Assembly: GCF_013410405.1 (NCBI RefSeq)
Contig: NZ_JACCFK010000001.1
Coordinates: forward strand, 1,736,001-1,800,000
Origin: Amycolatopsis endophytica
Lineage (GTDB): Bacteria; Actinomycetota; Actinomycetes; Mycobacteriales; Pseudonocardiaceae
Direction: 5' to 3'
Length of the DNA: 64,000 nucleotides
Position 1 is the first letter of the stretch, and every line of letters begins with the position of its first letter. Shown in pieces: positions 7,912 through 17,703 of the stretch. Made by a program: the position numbers and the translations under genes. Below the pieces are notes generated by a model that was not told the origin of the DNA, made no database searches, and saw only the letters and a program-made list of their open reading frames with translations.

Positions 7912-8379
7912 GTGCCGGAGCTGGTCGTTCAACTCACCAGAGTGGGCTTTCTCGTGCTGCTCTGGCTGTTCGTGCTGGCTGCCCTGCGGGTGGTGCGCTC
8001 GGACCTGTACGCCGCGTCGGGCCTGAAGGTGGCCATGCCCGGCCTGCGCCGGTCCAAGGAGCAGAAGAAGCCGCGAGGCGGCGCCAAGACGCCCCGCCAG
8101 CTGCTCGTCACGCACGGTGCGCTGTCCGGCACGCGGATCACGCTCGACGGCAGGCCGATCACGATCGGCCGCGCCGACGACTCCACACTGGTGCTGGACG
8201 ACGACTACGCCTCGACCCGGCACGCCCGGCTGGTCCTGCGCGGAACGGACTGGTACGTGGAAGATCTGGGATCGACCAACGGCACCTACCTGGACCGGGC
8301 TAAGGTCACTGCACCCCTCCGAGTTCCACTCGGTGTCCCCATCCGGATCGGCAAGACGGTGATCGAGCTTCGCCCATGA
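7912..8379 (+). CDS. fhaB: FHA-domain protein FhaB (FipA)
   Basis: A 155-residue membrane-anchored FHA protein, the same length as its mycobacterial counterpart. Residues about 8-30 are one transmembrane helix (VGFLVLLWLFVLAALRVV). Residues about 63-155 are an FHA domain with GRADDST, STRHARL and STNGTYLD, which binds phosphothreonine. In mycobacteria it links PknA/PknB phosphorylation to FtsZ and FtsQ. The GTG start has GGCGGAG 4 bases upstream. Its stop overlaps the pstP ATG (ATGA), so translation is coupled. Confidence 0.95.
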   Translation: MPELVVQLTRVGFLVLLWLFVLAALRVVRSDLYAASGLKVAMPGLRRSKEQKKPRGGAKTPRQLLVTHGALSGTRITLDGRPITIGRADDSTLVLDDDYASTRHARLVLRGTDWYVEDLGSTNGTYLDRAKVTAPLRVPLGVPIRIGKTVIELRP

Positions 8380-9701
8380 CACTCGTTCTTCGCTACGCGG
8401 CCCGCAGCGACCGCGGCCTGGTGCGGTCGAGCAACCAGGACTCGGTGTACGCGGGCCCCCGCCTGCTCGCACTCGCCGACGGCATGGGTGGCCATGCCGC
8501 GGGTGAGGTGGCCAGCAAGGTCGTGATCGCCTCGCTCGCCCCGCTCGACGACGACGAACCCGGCGACGACCTGCTGACCATGCTCAGAGACGCGGTGGCG
8601 GGCGGCAACGCGGCCATCAGCGAGCTGGTGGCGAACGACCCCGACCTCGACGGTATGGGCACCACGCTCACCGCGATGCTCTTCTCGGGCTCGCGCCTGG
8701 GCATGGTGCACGTCGGCGACTCGCGGGCCTACATGTTCCGCAACGGCGCGCTCGCGCAGATCACACGCGACGACAGCTTCGTCAACGAGCTGCTCGAACA
8801 GGGCCGCATCACGGCGGACCAGGCCGCGACCCACCCGCAGCGTTCACTGCTGCTCAAGGCCCTCACCGGGCACGAGGTGGAGCCGAGCCTGACCGTGCGC
8901 GAGGCCCGCGCGGGCGACCGGTACCTGCTGTGCTCGGACGGCCTGTCCGGCATGGTCAGCGACGAGACGCTGGCCGAGGCGATCCGCATCCCGGATCCGC
9001 AGGACTGCGCCGACCGCATGATCGAGCTGGCCCTCAAGGGCGGCGGCACCGACAACGTGACGGTCATCGTCGCGGACGTGGTGGACGTCGACTACGGCGA
9101 GGACGCGCCGATCGTGGGTGGCGCCGCCGGTGACGGCAGCGACCAGTACGACAGCCAGGGCGACTCCCCCGCCGCGCGGGCCAGGGCGCTGACCCAGCCG
9201 CCCCCTCCGCCGCCGCAGATGATCGCGCCGCCGGAGGAGCCGCGCAAGCGCCGCAAGTGGCGCTGGATCGTCGGTATCCTGCTGGTCCTCGTCGTGCTGG
9301 GCGCCGGCGCGATCGCGACGCGCTACTTCGTGCTCAGCCAGTACTACGTGGGCGAGGGCACCAATCAGGAGGTCGCGATCTTCCGCGGCGTGCCGGGCAG
9401 CATCCTCGGTGTCCCGTTGCACCAGGAGGCCGAGGGTTCGTGCCCGTCCGGTGACCAGCTGTGCGACGAGCTGACCGTGCCGCAGCTGCAGCAGGACGCG
9501 CAGGCCGCGGTGCGCAACGGCGTGAAGAAGGACAGCCTGTCCGACGCCCGCGACTACATCGACAACTTCCTGCGCTACAAGACGCTGCGGGACTGCACCC
9601 AGACCACCATTCCCGGCGTCCCGACCGTGCCGAACGAATCGACGAGCCAGCAGGCGGGGAGGGACTGCGCGGCGACGACGGTGCCAGGTGGCGGGGGCTG
9701 A
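8376..9701 (+). CDS. pstP: PP2C-family Ser/Thr protein phosphatase PstP
   Basis: A 441-residue membrane phosphatase that reverses PknA/PknB phosphorylation. The cytoplasmic PP2C domain (1 to about 240) has all metal-binding motifs: RGLVRSSNQDS, LADGMGGH, GTTLTAML, VHVGDSRAY, CSDGLSG and GGGTDNVTV. A proline-rich juxtamembrane stretch leads to one transmembrane helix at about 296-318, and roughly 120 residues with four cysteines lie outside. The outer domain may sense the envelope. Start and stop overlap fhaB (ATGA) and rodA (TGATG), placing it inside a translationally coupled operon. Confidence 0.96.
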   Translation: MTLVLRYAARSDRGLVRSSNQDSVYAGPRLLALADGMGGHAAGEVASKVVIASLAPLDDDEPGDDLLTMLRDAVAGGNAAISELVANDPDLDGMGTTLTAMLFSGSRLGMVHVGDSRAYMFRNGALAQITRDDSFVNELLEQGRITADQAATHPQRSLLLKALTGHEVEPSLTVREARAGDRYLLCSDGLSGMVSDETLAEAIRIPDPQDCADRMIELALKGGGTDNVTVIVADVVDVDYGEDAPIVGGAAGDGSDQYDSQGDSPAARARALTQPPPPPPQMIAPPEEPRKRRKWRWIVGILLVLVVLGAGAIATRYFVLSQYYVGEGTNQEVAIFRGVPGSILGVPLHQEAEGSCPSGDQLCDELTVPQLQQDAQAAVRNGVKKDSLSDARDYIDNFLRYKTLRDCTQTTIPGVPTVPNESTSQQAGRDCAATTVPGGGG

Positions 9702-11194
9702 TGAGCCAGCCACCGCTGTCGGAAGCAGCCGCCATCTACGCCAGCAACCCCCAGCGGGAGCTGCCCACCCGGCGTGGCACCGAGCTGGCCATGCTGGGTT
9801 TCGCCGCGTTCATCGTGACGTGCGCGTTCGTGCTCGTGCAGGCCAACCAGGAGCAGGAGCTGTCCTGGGCGGTCGTCTGGTACGGACTGGCGTACCTGGG
9901 ACTGTTCGCGATCGCCCACGCCGCCGTGCGCCGCTGGGCCGCCTACGCGGATCCGCTGATCCTGCCGTGCGTGGCACTGCTCAACGGTCTCGGCCTGGTG
10001 ATGATCTACCGCATCGACCTGGCCAACGCCGAGGAGGCGACCAGGGCGGGCGAGGACTTCGCGGCGGACGCGCCCAAGCAGGTGCTGTTCACCGCGCTGG
10101 CCCTGGCGCTGTTCCTCGCCGTGCTGGTGCTGGTCAAGGACCACCGGACGCTGACCCGTTACGGCTACACCGCTGGTCTGGTCGGCATGGTCGCGCTGGC
10201 GCTGCCCGCGCTGCTGCCCAGTTCGCTGTCCGAGGTCAACGGCGCGAAGGTGTGGCTGAAACTGCCCGGCTTCTCGATCCAGCCCGCCGAGTTCGCGAAG
10301 ATCCTGCTGATGATCTTCTTCGCGTCCTTCCTGGTCGCGAAACGGGACCTGTTCATGATCGCGGGCCGGAAGGTGTTCGGCGTCGAGCTGCCGCGGGCCC
10401 GTGACCTCGGCCCGCTGCTCATCGCCGCCGCGGTCTGCCTGCTGGTGCTGGTGTTCGAGAAGGACCTGGGCACCTCGCTGCTGCTCTTCGGCATCGTGCT
10501 GGTGATGCTCTACGTCGCCACCGAGCGCGCGATCTGGGTGGTCACCGGGCTGAGCTTCTTCGTCGTCGGCTGCCTGATCGCCTACCAGCTGTTCACGCAC
10601 GTCGAGCAGCGCGTGGCGAACTGGATCGACCCGCTGGCCACCTACTCCGATCCCGGTGGCGGGTACCAGATCGCGCAGGGCCTGTTCGGTCTCGGCACCG
10701 GCGGGATCGGCGGCACCGGACTCGGCGCGGGGCGGCCGGAGATCGTGCCGGAGTCCAACACCGACTTCATCACCGCGGGGCTCGGCGAGGAGCTCGGTTT
10801 CGTCGGGCTGGCCGCGATCCTGGTGGTCTACCTGCTGCTGGCCACGCGCGGTATGCGCAGCGCGCTGGCGGTGCGGGACACGTTCGGCAAGCTGCTCGGC
10901 TGCGGCCTGTCGTTCACGATCGTCATGCAGGTGTTCGTGATCGTCGGCGGGGTGACGAAGCTGATCCCGATGACCGGCATCACGACGCCGTTCCTGTCCT
11001 ACGGCGGCTCGTCGCTGCTGGCCAACTACATCCTGGTCGCCCTGCTGCTCCGCATCTCGGACGCGGCGCGGCGGCCCTCCCAGAAACCCCGGCCCAAGCA
11101 GCCGCAGCAACAGGCTCCGCTGGCCGAGGCGCACACGGTGATGGTGCAGCGGCCGCCTGCCGGGGGGAACGCGACAGGGGAACCGACGGCATGA
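9701..11194 (+). CDS. rodA: SEDS peptidoglycan glycosyltransferase RodA
   Basis: A 497-residue polytopic protein of the SEDS (FtsW/RodA/SpoVE) family with about twelve hydrophobic segments. Family landmarks are NGAKVWLKLPGFSIQPAEFAK (seen here in two pieces around 190-210), EKDLGTSLL, the PESNTDFI loop and the C-terminal GITTPFLSYGGSSL. It polymerises lipid II into glycan strands in partnership with the class B PBP encoded next to it. The ATG overlaps the pstP stop, and the RodA stop overlaps the pbpA ATG. A Gln/Pro-rich cytoplasmic tail follows the last helix. Confidence 0.96.
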   Translation: MSQPPLSEAAAIYASNPQRELPTRRGTELAMLGFAAFIVTCAFVLVQANQEQELSWAVVWYGLAYLGLFAIAHAAVRRWAAYADPLILPCVALLNGLGLVMIYRIDLANAEEATRAGEDFAADAPKQVLFTALALALFLAVLVLVKDHRTLTRYGYTAGLVGMVALALPALLPSSLSEVNGAKVWLKLPGFSIQPAEFAKILLMIFFASFLVAKRDLFMIAGRKVFGVELPRARDLGPLLIAAAVCLLVLVFEKDLGTSLLLFGIVLVMLYVATERAIWVVTGLSFFVVGCLIAYQLFTHVEQRVANWIDPLATYSDPGGGYQIAQGLFGLGTGGIGGTGLGAGRPEIVPESNTDFITAGLGEELGFVGLAAILVVYLLLATRGMRSALAVRDTFGKLLGCGLSFTIVMQVFVIVGGVTKLIPMTGITTPFLSYGGSSLLANYILVALLLRISDAARRPSQKPRPKQPQQQAPLAEAHTVMVQRPPAGGNATGEPTA

Positions 11195-12660
11195 ACAAGC
11201 CCATGCGCCGCGTCGGCATCGCCATGATCACCATGGTGGTGCTGCTCCTGGCCAACATCACCTACATCCAGGTCGTCAAGGCCGACGACTACCGCACCGA
11301 CTCGCGCAACCGGCGGGTGCTGCTGGAGGAGTACTCCCGGCAGCGCGGCAGCATCGTGTCGCAGTTCAACGGCCAGGTGCTGGCCGACGTGACGGACACC
11401 GACGACAAGCTGAAGTTCGAGCGTCACTACATCAACGGACCGATGTACGCGCCCGTCACCGGCTACTACTCGGTGCGCTACGGCTCCGGCGGGATCGAGC
11501 GGGCCGAGGACGACATCCTCAACGGCTCGGACCCGCGGCTGTTCGTGCGCCGCCTCTCGGACATGGTGACCGGACGGGACCCGCGTGGCGGCAGCGTGCA
11601 GCTCACCATCAACCCGGCGGTGCAGCAGGCCGTCTACAACCTCATGTCATCCAAGGGCTACACCGGCGCGGCCGTCGCGATGAACCCGAAGACGGGCGAG
11701 ATCCTGGCGATGGTCTCCACGCCCTCCTACGATCCGAACGAGCTGGCGTCGCACGACAGCACGGCGCAGCAGGAGGCGTGGACCAAGTTCACCGACGACC
11801 CGAGCAACCCGATGATCAACCGGGCGATCTCGGAGACCTACCCGCCGGGTTCGACGTTCAAGCTGCTGGTCGCCGCCGCGGAGCTGGAAAACGGCGCCAC
11901 CGCGAGCACGCCGGTCAGCAACGCGCCCAACGTGAAGCTGCCGGGCACCAACACGACGCTGGAGAACTACGGCGGGCAGACCTGCCCCGGCACCACGTTC
12001 AAGGACGCGCTGGCCCACTCGTGCAACGTGCCGTTCGCGACCTTCGCCGGTGAGCTGGGCGCGGACAAGCTGCGGGAGACCGCGGCGAACTTCGGCATCG
12101 GCACCCCGCTGTCGATCCCGCTCAGCGTCGCGCCGTCGGACCTGGGCGAGATGGACTCGCAGGGTGCGCTGTACCAGTCCGGCATCGGGCAGCGGGACGT
12201 GCGGCTCACCCCGCTGCAGGACCTGATGCTGTCGGCGACGATCGCCAACGGCGGCATGGCGATGAAACCGCAGCTGATCAAGAGCCTGCTCGGCGCGGAC
12301 CTGTCCGAGACGCTGGAGACGTTCTCGCCGGAGGAGCTGACCGGCACCCCGGCGCTGTCCAAGGAGAACGCGGCCGTCCTGACCGACATGATGCTGGCCT
12401 CGGAGGCCAACACCAAGGGCGGCGGCAAGCGCGGCGACATCCAGATCGCGTCCAAGACGGGCACCGCCGAGCACGGCACCGACCCGAAGGCGACGCCGCC
12501 GCACGCTTGGTACACCGCGTTCGCACCGGCCGCGGACCCGCAGATCGCCGTCGCGGTCATCGTCGAGTCGGGTGGTAACCGCGGTCTGGCCGCGACCGGT
12601 GGCACCGTGGCGGCCGAGATCGGGCGCGCCGCCATCAACGCCCAGCTCGGGGGTGGGTAG
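11191..12660 (+). CDS. pbpA: Class B penicillin-binding protein PbpA
   Basis: A 489-residue transpeptidase. One N-terminal anchor (about 8-26) precedes a pedestal domain and the penicillin-binding domain. The three active-site motifs are present: S-x-x-K as GSTFK (S221, K224), S-x-N as SCN (from S277) and K-T-G as SKTGTAE (K422). It cross-links glycan made by RodA during elongation and division. The ATG overlaps the rodA stop, and only 3 bp separate its stop from pknA, so these proteins are made in step. Confidence 0.96.
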   Translation: MNKPMRRVGIAMITMVVLLLANITYIQVVKADDYRTDSRNRRVLLEEYSRQRGSIVSQFNGQVLADVTDTDDKLKFERHYINGPMYAPVTGYYSVRYGSGGIERAEDDILNGSDPRLFVRRLSDMVTGRDPRGGSVQLTINPAVQQAVYNLMSSKGYTGAAVAMNPKTGEILAMVSTPSYDPNELASHDSTAQQEAWTKFTDDPSNPMINRAISETYPPGSTFKLLVAAAELENGATASTPVSNAPNVKLPGTNTTLENYGGQTCPGTTFKDALAHSCNVPFATFAGELGADKLRETAANFGIGTPLSIPLSVAPSDLGEMDSQGALYQSGIGQRDVRLTPLQDLMLSATIANGGMAMKPQLIKSLLGADLSETLETFSPEELTGTPALSKENAAVLTDMMLASEANTKGGGKRGDIQIASKTGTAEHGTDPKATPPHAWYTAFAPAADPQIAVAVIVESGGNRGLAATGGTVAAEIGRAAINAQLGGG

Positions 12661-12663
12661 CGC

Positions 12664-13842
12664 ATGCTGTCCACCGGTCAGCTGCTGGCCGATCGTTACC
12701 GGCTCGTCCACCGCATCGCCGTCGGCGGGATGGGCGAGGTCTGGCAGGCCAGTGACACCCGGTTGGACCGCATCGTGGCGGTGAAGGTCCTCAAGGCCGA
12801 GCTGTCGCAGGACGCCGAGTTCCTGCACCGCTTCCGCACCGAGGCCCGCACGACGGCGTCGCTCAACCACCCGGGCATCGCGGCGGTGCACGACTACGGC
12901 GAGACCGTCGCGGGTGAGCACGCGATCGCGTACCTGGTGATGGAGCACGTCGAGGGCGAACCGCTCGCCGGGATGCTGATGCGGGAGAAGCGGCTCGCGC
13001 CCGACCGGACGCTGGACATCCTCGAACAGGCCGGTCACGCGCTGCAGGCCGCGCACGAACGCGGGCTGGTGCACCGCGACATCAAGCCGGGCAACATCCT
13101 GGTCACGCCGACCGGCACGGTGAAGATCACCGACTTCGGCATCGCGAAGGCCGCCGACGCCGCGCCGGTCACCAGGTCCGGCATGGTGATGGGCACCGCC
13201 CACTACATCGCCCCCGAGCAGGCGCTCGGCCACGACGCGGAACCGGCGAGCGACGTGTACTCGCTGGCCGTGTGCGGGTACGAGTGCCTGGCCGGGCACC
13301 GCCCGTTCCTGTCCGAGAACGCGGTGACGGTCGCGATGATGCACATCCGCGACCTGCCGCCCCCGCTGCCGCCGGACGTGCCACCGCACGCCCGCGCGGT
13401 CATCGAGGCGACCCTGGTCAAGGACCCGCGGCAGCGCTACAACAGCGGCGGCGAGTTCGCCGCCGCCATCGCCGCGGTCCGCAGCGGGCACGCGCTACCG
13501 ACGCCACGCGGCCTGGTGCAGACTTATGCCCCGGTCGCCGGTCCGGTGGCACCCGTCGGCCCGGTCTCGCAGCCGGCGATGCAGCCGGTCAGCCCACCCG
13601 GCATGGCGCACCCCAGCGGGGTGCTGCCGATGCCGGTGCCACCGCGGCGGCGCGTCCCGGTCGCCGTGTGGGTGCTGCTGGCCGTGCTGGTCGCCGGGAT
13701 CGTGGTGGCCCTGCTGGTGTTCCTGCCCGACTGGGGCGGCAGCGGGAACGACGACGGCACGGGCGGCCAGGTCGGCACCAGCGACATGGTCCCCGGTACA
13801 CGGCAACTCCCTCCCCCCGAAGAGACGACCTACGAGGCATGA
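12664..13842 (+). CDS. pknA: Ser/Thr protein kinase PknA
   Basis: A 392-residue receptor-like kinase. The kinase domain (about 10-270) contains GGMGEVWQA, the catalytic lysine in [26 protein letters not shown] and the APE-like APEQALG. A Pro/Met/Val-rich linker leads to one transmembrane helix (about 333-354) and a short external tail without PASTA domains. In mycobacteria PknA phosphorylates Wag31, FtsZ and cell-wall enzymes and is essential with PknB. It follows pbpA by 3 bp and precedes pknB by 37 bp. Confidence 0.96.
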   Translation: MLSTGQLLADRYRLVHRIAVGGMGEVWQASDTRLDRIVAVKVLKAELSQDAEFLHRFRTEARTTASLNHPGIAAVHDYGETVAGEHAIAYLVMEHVEGEPLAGMLMREKRLAPDRTLDILEQAGHALQAAHERGLVHRDIKPGNILVTPTGTVKITDFGIAKAADAAPVTRSGMVMGTAHYIAPEQALGHDAEPASDVYSLAVCGYECLAGHRPFLSENAVTVAMMHIRDLPPPLPPDVPPHARAVIEATLVKDPRQRYNSGGEFAAAIAAVRSGHALPTPRGLVQTYAPVAGPVAPVGPVSQPAMQPVSPPGMAHPSGVLPMPVPPRRRVPVAVWVLLAVLVAGIVVALLVFLPDWGGSGNDDGTGGQVGTSDMVPGTRQLPPPEETTYEA

Positions 13843-13879
13843 TGAGCACACCTTGGACGGAACGGAACGGCTTTCTCCG

Positions 13880-15862
13880 ATGACTGCACCCAGGATGCTG
13901 TCCAACCGCTACGAACTGGGCGACACGCTCGGTTACGGCGGCATGTCCGAGGTCCACCACGGCACCGACGTCCGGCTGGGCCGCGAAGTCGCCGTGAAGA
14001 TCCTGCGTGCCGACCTCGCCCGCGACCCCCAGTTCCAGGAGCGGTTCCGCCGCGAGGCGCAGAACGCCGCGGCGCTGAACCACCCCGCGATCGTCGCGGT
14101 GTACGACACCGGTGAGGCGCAGACCGAGTACGGTCCGCTGCCCTACATCGTGATGGAGTACGTCCGCGGCCGGACGCTGCGTGACATCGTCAAGACCGAG
14201 GGACCGCTGTCGCAGAAGCGTGCCATGGAGGTCATGGCCGACGTCTGCGCCGCGCTGGACTTCTCGCACCGGCACGGCATCGTGCACCGGGACGTGAAGC
14301 CGGCCAACGTGATGATCACCGACCAGGGCGCGGTCAAGGTGATGGACTTCGGCATCGCCCGCGCGATGCACGACGGCCAGGCCGCGATGACGCAGACGGC
14401 GGCGGTGATCGGGACCGCGCAGTACCTGTCGCCGGAGCAGGCCCGCGGCGAGGGCGTGGACGCGCGCAGCGACGTCTACGCCGCCGGATGTGTGTTGTTC
14501 GAGCTGGTCACCGGCGAGCCGCCGTTCACCGGTGACTCCCCGGTCGCGGTGGCCTACCAGCACGTTCGGGAGGACCCGAAGGCGCCGTCGGCGGTCAACC
14601 CGGCGGTGTCGCCGGAGCTGGACGCGATCGTGTTGAAGGCGCTGGCGAAGGGCCCGGCCAACCGGTACCAGTCGGCCGCGGAGATGCGCGCCGACCTGGT
14701 CCGCGCGCTGTCCGGTCAGCGGCCGTCCGCGCCGATGGTGATGACCCCGGACGAGCGCACTCAGGTGATCGCCGGGACGCCGGGGCACGCCGCCGACTAC
14801 GACCCGGACGAGTACGAGGAGGACGAACGGCGCCGCAAGCGCCGCCGCATCATCGCGGCGGTCGTCTTCTCGCTCATCGGCGTCGGGCTCGTCGCGTTCG
14901 TCATGTGGCTGCTGGGCGCGTTCGACACGAAGGCCGAGACGGCGCTGATCCCGGACGTCCGCGGGCAGCAGGCCGCCCAGGCCGAGGCATCCATCCGGGC
15001 CAAGCAGTTCACCAACGTGGTGCTGCAGGACAAGCCGTGCCTGCGTCAGACGGACGGCACCGAGACGTGCGGCGCCGACGACGTCGGCAAGGCGATCAGC
15101 ACCGATCCGGCCGCGGGTGTGAGCGTCACGCTCGACCAGCGCATCACGATCTACGTCGGCGCGAAGCCGGGCAATGTCGCGGTGCCCTCGCTGATGGGCA
15201 AGACGGACGACGAGGCCAGGACCCTGTTGAACCAGGCCGGGCTGCTCCTGGACACCAACATCCAGGAAATCGACGTCGACGACCCCGACCAGTACGGCAA
15301 GGTCCAGAAGCAGACCCCGGAGGCGAACTCGCAGGTTCCCCAGGGCAGCACGGTGTCGATCACGATCGGCAGGACGCCGAACATGGTCGACATCACCGAC
15401 TACACGGGGCAGCAGTACGACGTCGCGAAGGCGGGCCTGGAAGCGCTCGGCTTCACGGTGAAGAAGAACGAGACCGACTCCGACCAGCCCGAGGGCCAGG
15501 TCCTCAACCAGAAGCCGAACGCGGGCCAGCAGCCCGAGGGCTCGACGGTGACGCTGACGGTGTCCAACGGATCGCAGCAGAAGATCCAGATGCCCAACCT
15601 GCGGGGCAAGACCCAGAACGAGGCGCTGCAGGCCCTGCAACAGGCCGGGTGGGACGGCACGGTGAAGTACGAGACCGAGCAGGTCGACGAAGACGACGAC
15701 AACGTGGGCAAGGTGACCAACACCAACCCCGCGCCGGGCACGCAGATCACCAAGAACCAGACGGTCACGCTGTTCATCGGCGAGTCCGAAAGCGGCGGTG
15801 GCGGCGGTGGCAACACCTCGACGCCGACCATCAGCACACCGAAGTTCCCCGGTATCCCGTAA
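13880..15862 (+). CDS. pknB: PASTA-domain Ser/Thr protein kinase PknB
   Basis: A 660-residue sensor kinase. The kinase domain (about 11-275) has GYGGMSEVH, VAVKILRAD, HRDVKPANVM and DFGIARAM. A transmembrane helix lies at about 325-347, followed by four PASTA repeats beginning LIPDVRGQQ, VAVPSLMGK, NMVDITDYTG and IQMPNLRGK, and a Gly/Thr/Ser tail. PASTA domains bind lipid II or muropeptides, so PknB reports on wall synthesis. Among possible starts I use ATG 13880 because MTAPRMLSNRYELG aligns with the usual start of the family; the Shine-Dalgarno there is weak. A terminator follows. Confidence 0.96.
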   Translation: MTAPRMLSNRYELGDTLGYGGMSEVHHGTDVRLGREVAVKILRADLARDPQFQERFRREAQNAAALNHPAIVAVYDTGEAQTEYGPLPYIVMEYVRGRTLRDIVKTEGPLSQKRAMEVMADVCAALDFSHRHGIVHRDVKPANVMITDQGAVKVMDFGIARAMHDGQAAMTQTAAVIGTAQYLSPEQARGEGVDARSDVYAAGCVLFELVTGEPPFTGDSPVAVAYQHVREDPKAPSAVNPAVSPELDAIVLKALAKGPANRYQSAAEMRADLVRALSGQRPSAPMVMTPDERTQVIAGTPGHAADYDPDEYEEDERRRKRRRIIAAVVFSLIGVGLVAFVMWLLGAFDTKAETALIPDVRGQQAAQAEASIRAKQFTNVVLQDKPCLRQTDGTETCGADDVGKAISTDPAAGVSVTLDQRITIYVGAKPGNVAVPSLMGKTDDEARTLLNQAGLLLDTNIQEIDVDDPDQYGKVQKQTPEANSQVPQGSTVSITIGRTPNMVDITDYTGQQYDVAKAGLEALGFTVKKNETDSDQPEGQVLNQKPNAGQQPEGSTVTLTVSNGSQQKIQMPNLRGKTQNEALQALQQAGWDGTVKYETEQVDEDDDNVGKVTNTNPAPGTQITKNQTVTLFIGESESGGGGGGNTSTPTISTPKFPGIP

Positions 15863-15872
15863 TCACGAGCAA

Positions 15873-15914
15873 GACGGGCCCGCCTTCCTCCGGGGAGGCG
15901 GGCCCGTTCTTTTT
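15873..15914 (+). terminator. Terminator of the fhaA-pknB operon
   Basis: ACGGGCCCGCCT at 15873-15884 pairs with AGGCGGGCCCGT at 15896-15907, followed by TCTTTTT. It starts 10 bp after the pknB stop. A long GC stem with a T tract makes this a strong intrinsic terminator. Confidence 0.93.
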
Positions 15915-15975
15915 GGCACACAACCACCGAACGGCTGTCACACTCCTGCGACAAACGGTCGATAACTTGGCGCCC

Positions 15976-17703
15976 ATGGTCACGGCTCCCGCGATGCCCC
16001 CTGCCCGCACGACGGAACGCCCGCTGCCGGTCCGGGAGACGTCCGCGCGCTGGCAGGCGGCGGCCGCGGTGGCGGGCGGCATGGCGCTGATCGCGTTGCA
16101 GGGCGCCCGGCTCGGCAACTGGATCGTGGACGACGCGGCCATCACCTTCGGCTACGCGCGCAATCTGTCCGAGGGTCTCGGTCCCGTCGTGCAGCCCGGC
16201 GCGGACGCCGTCGAGGGCTACTCGAACCCCACGTGGACGGCGCTGCTGGCCCTCGGCCGCCTGATCGGGTTGTTCGACCACGGCACGATCTTCGGCATCC
16301 CGGACTACGTGTTGTTCCCGAAGGCGCTGGGTCTGCTGTGCTGCGGCGGGATCCTGGTCGCGTTCCACTCGGCGGCGGCGATGGTGACGCGGCGGCCGTG
16401 GGTGGTGACGCTCGTGGCAGGCGCGGTGCTCGCGGCGATCCCGTCGTTCGTGATCTGGACGTTCTCCGGTCTGGAGAACCCGTTGTACGCGCTGGCCGTC
16501 GTCACGCTCGCCGTGGTGACCTTCCGCGCTGTCCTTTCCGGACGATTGCGGACCTGGCAGGTCGCCACGCTGACCGGGGTGCTCGCGGCGGTCGCGGCGC
16601 TGACCCGTCCGGAGGGCGCCATCTACGCGGCGGTGTACCCGGTGGTGGTGCTCATCCACCTGCGCCGCGCCACCCTGCGGTCGAGCATCGGCCAGGTACT
16701 GGTCTCGGTGGCCGCGTTCGCGGTGCCGTTCGGCGGGTACGTGCTGTGGCGCTGGCTGGAGTTCGGGCGGCTGGTGGCCAACACCGCGGTCGCCAAACGG
16801 CAGGGCCTGCCGGAGATCGGGCAGCTGACCCGCGCCGGTGACCTGGTGCAGTACGCGGGCGCGCTGGCCGTGCTCGTGCTGGTGGTCCTGGTCGGGCTGG
16901 CGCTCGCGCGGTCTTCGTGGTGGCGCGACGGGCTGATCACGCTGCTCGTGCCGCTGGGTCTGGCGCTGGCCGCGTACGCCGTGCTGGAGCCCGACTGGAT
17001 GGCGCAGTTCCGGTTCGCCACGCCGGTGTGGGCGCTGTCCGCGTTGATCGGCGCGCTCGCGGCCACCGAGGTGTTCCGCAACACGCGCGCTCGCGGGCGG
17101 GTGTTGTTGTGCGCCGCGCTGGTCGTGACGCTCGTGCCGTCCGTAGCGACGCTGGAGCGCGCGACGCAGAAGTTCCAGGCGCAGCCGACGTTGCCGATGT
17201 GCTTCATCGCCGACCGGTTCGGCAAGATGTTCAACCAGTACGCCGACATCCTCGGCGTGCGGGAGGGTTCGGTGCTGGAGCCGGACCTGGGCGGCACCTC
17301 GCTGACCAGCCGCCTGCACGTGGTCGACCTCGCGGGCCTCGTCGACGACGAGATCGCGGACTTCTACCACGACCGGGACATGGGCGCGCTGCGCGAGCAC
17401 GTGTTCGAAGAGGTCAAGCCGACCTTCATCCACTTCCGGATGTACTGGGGCGGGGTCACCGGGATCGCCGGCGATCCGCGGCTGGAGCGGGACTACGTGC
17501 CGCTCTACGTCTACCCGGCCCCCGCCGATTTCGGTGGCGACTTCGTCCGCCGGGACGCGGTGACCGATCCGACCCTGCTCGCGGCGGCGCGCGACTACGC
17601 GAACGAGAACGTGGCTTCGACCGAGAGCAAGATCAACGTGTGGGGCCTGCGCAAGTGCGGCGACCGGCTCACGCCCGGTCAGACGGATCTCGGGGTTCGC
17701 TGA
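15976..17703 (+). CDS. GT-C-type membrane glycosyltransferase-like protein
   Basis: A 575-residue polytopic protein. The first external loop carries WIVDDAAITFGYARNLSEG and EGYSNPTW, an acidic-pair and Asn/Trp signature also seen in the arabinofuranosyltransferase AftB and related GT-C enzymes. About nine to ten hydrophobic helices follow, then a soluble C-terminal domain (about 400-575) with three cysteines. Such proteins transfer sugars from polyprenyl-phosphate donors to the cell wall or to proteins; the donor and acceptor here are unknown. The ATG follows a long hydrophilic leader region. The gene ends 35 bp inside the convergent histidine kinase gene. Confidence 0.72.
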   Translation: MVTAPAMPPARTTERPLPVRETSARWQAAAAVAGGMALIALQGARLGNWIVDDAAITFGYARNLSEGLGPVVQPGADAVEGYSNPTWTALLALGRLIGLFDHGTIFGIPDYVLFPKALGLLCCGGILVAFHSAAAMVTRRPWVVTLVAGAVLAAIPSFVIWTFSGLENPLYALAVVTLAVVTFRAVLSGRLRTWQVATLTGVLAAVAALTRPEGAIYAAVYPVVVLIHLRRATLRSSIGQVLVSVAAFAVPFGGYVLWRWLEFGRLVANTAVAKRQGLPEIGQLTRAGDLVQYAGALAVLVLVVLVGLALARSSWWRDGLITLLVPLGLALAAYAVLEPDWMAQFRFATPVWALSALIGALAATEVFRNTRARGRVLLCAALVVTLVPSVATLERATQKFQAQPTLPMCFIADRFGKMFNQYADILGVREGSVLEPDLGGTSLTSRLHVVDLAGLVDDEIADFYHDRDMGALREHVFEEVKPTFIHFRMYWGGVTGIAGDPRLERDYVPLYVYPAPADFGGDFVRRDAVTDPTLLAAARDYANENVASTESKINVWGLRKCGDRLTPGQTDLGVR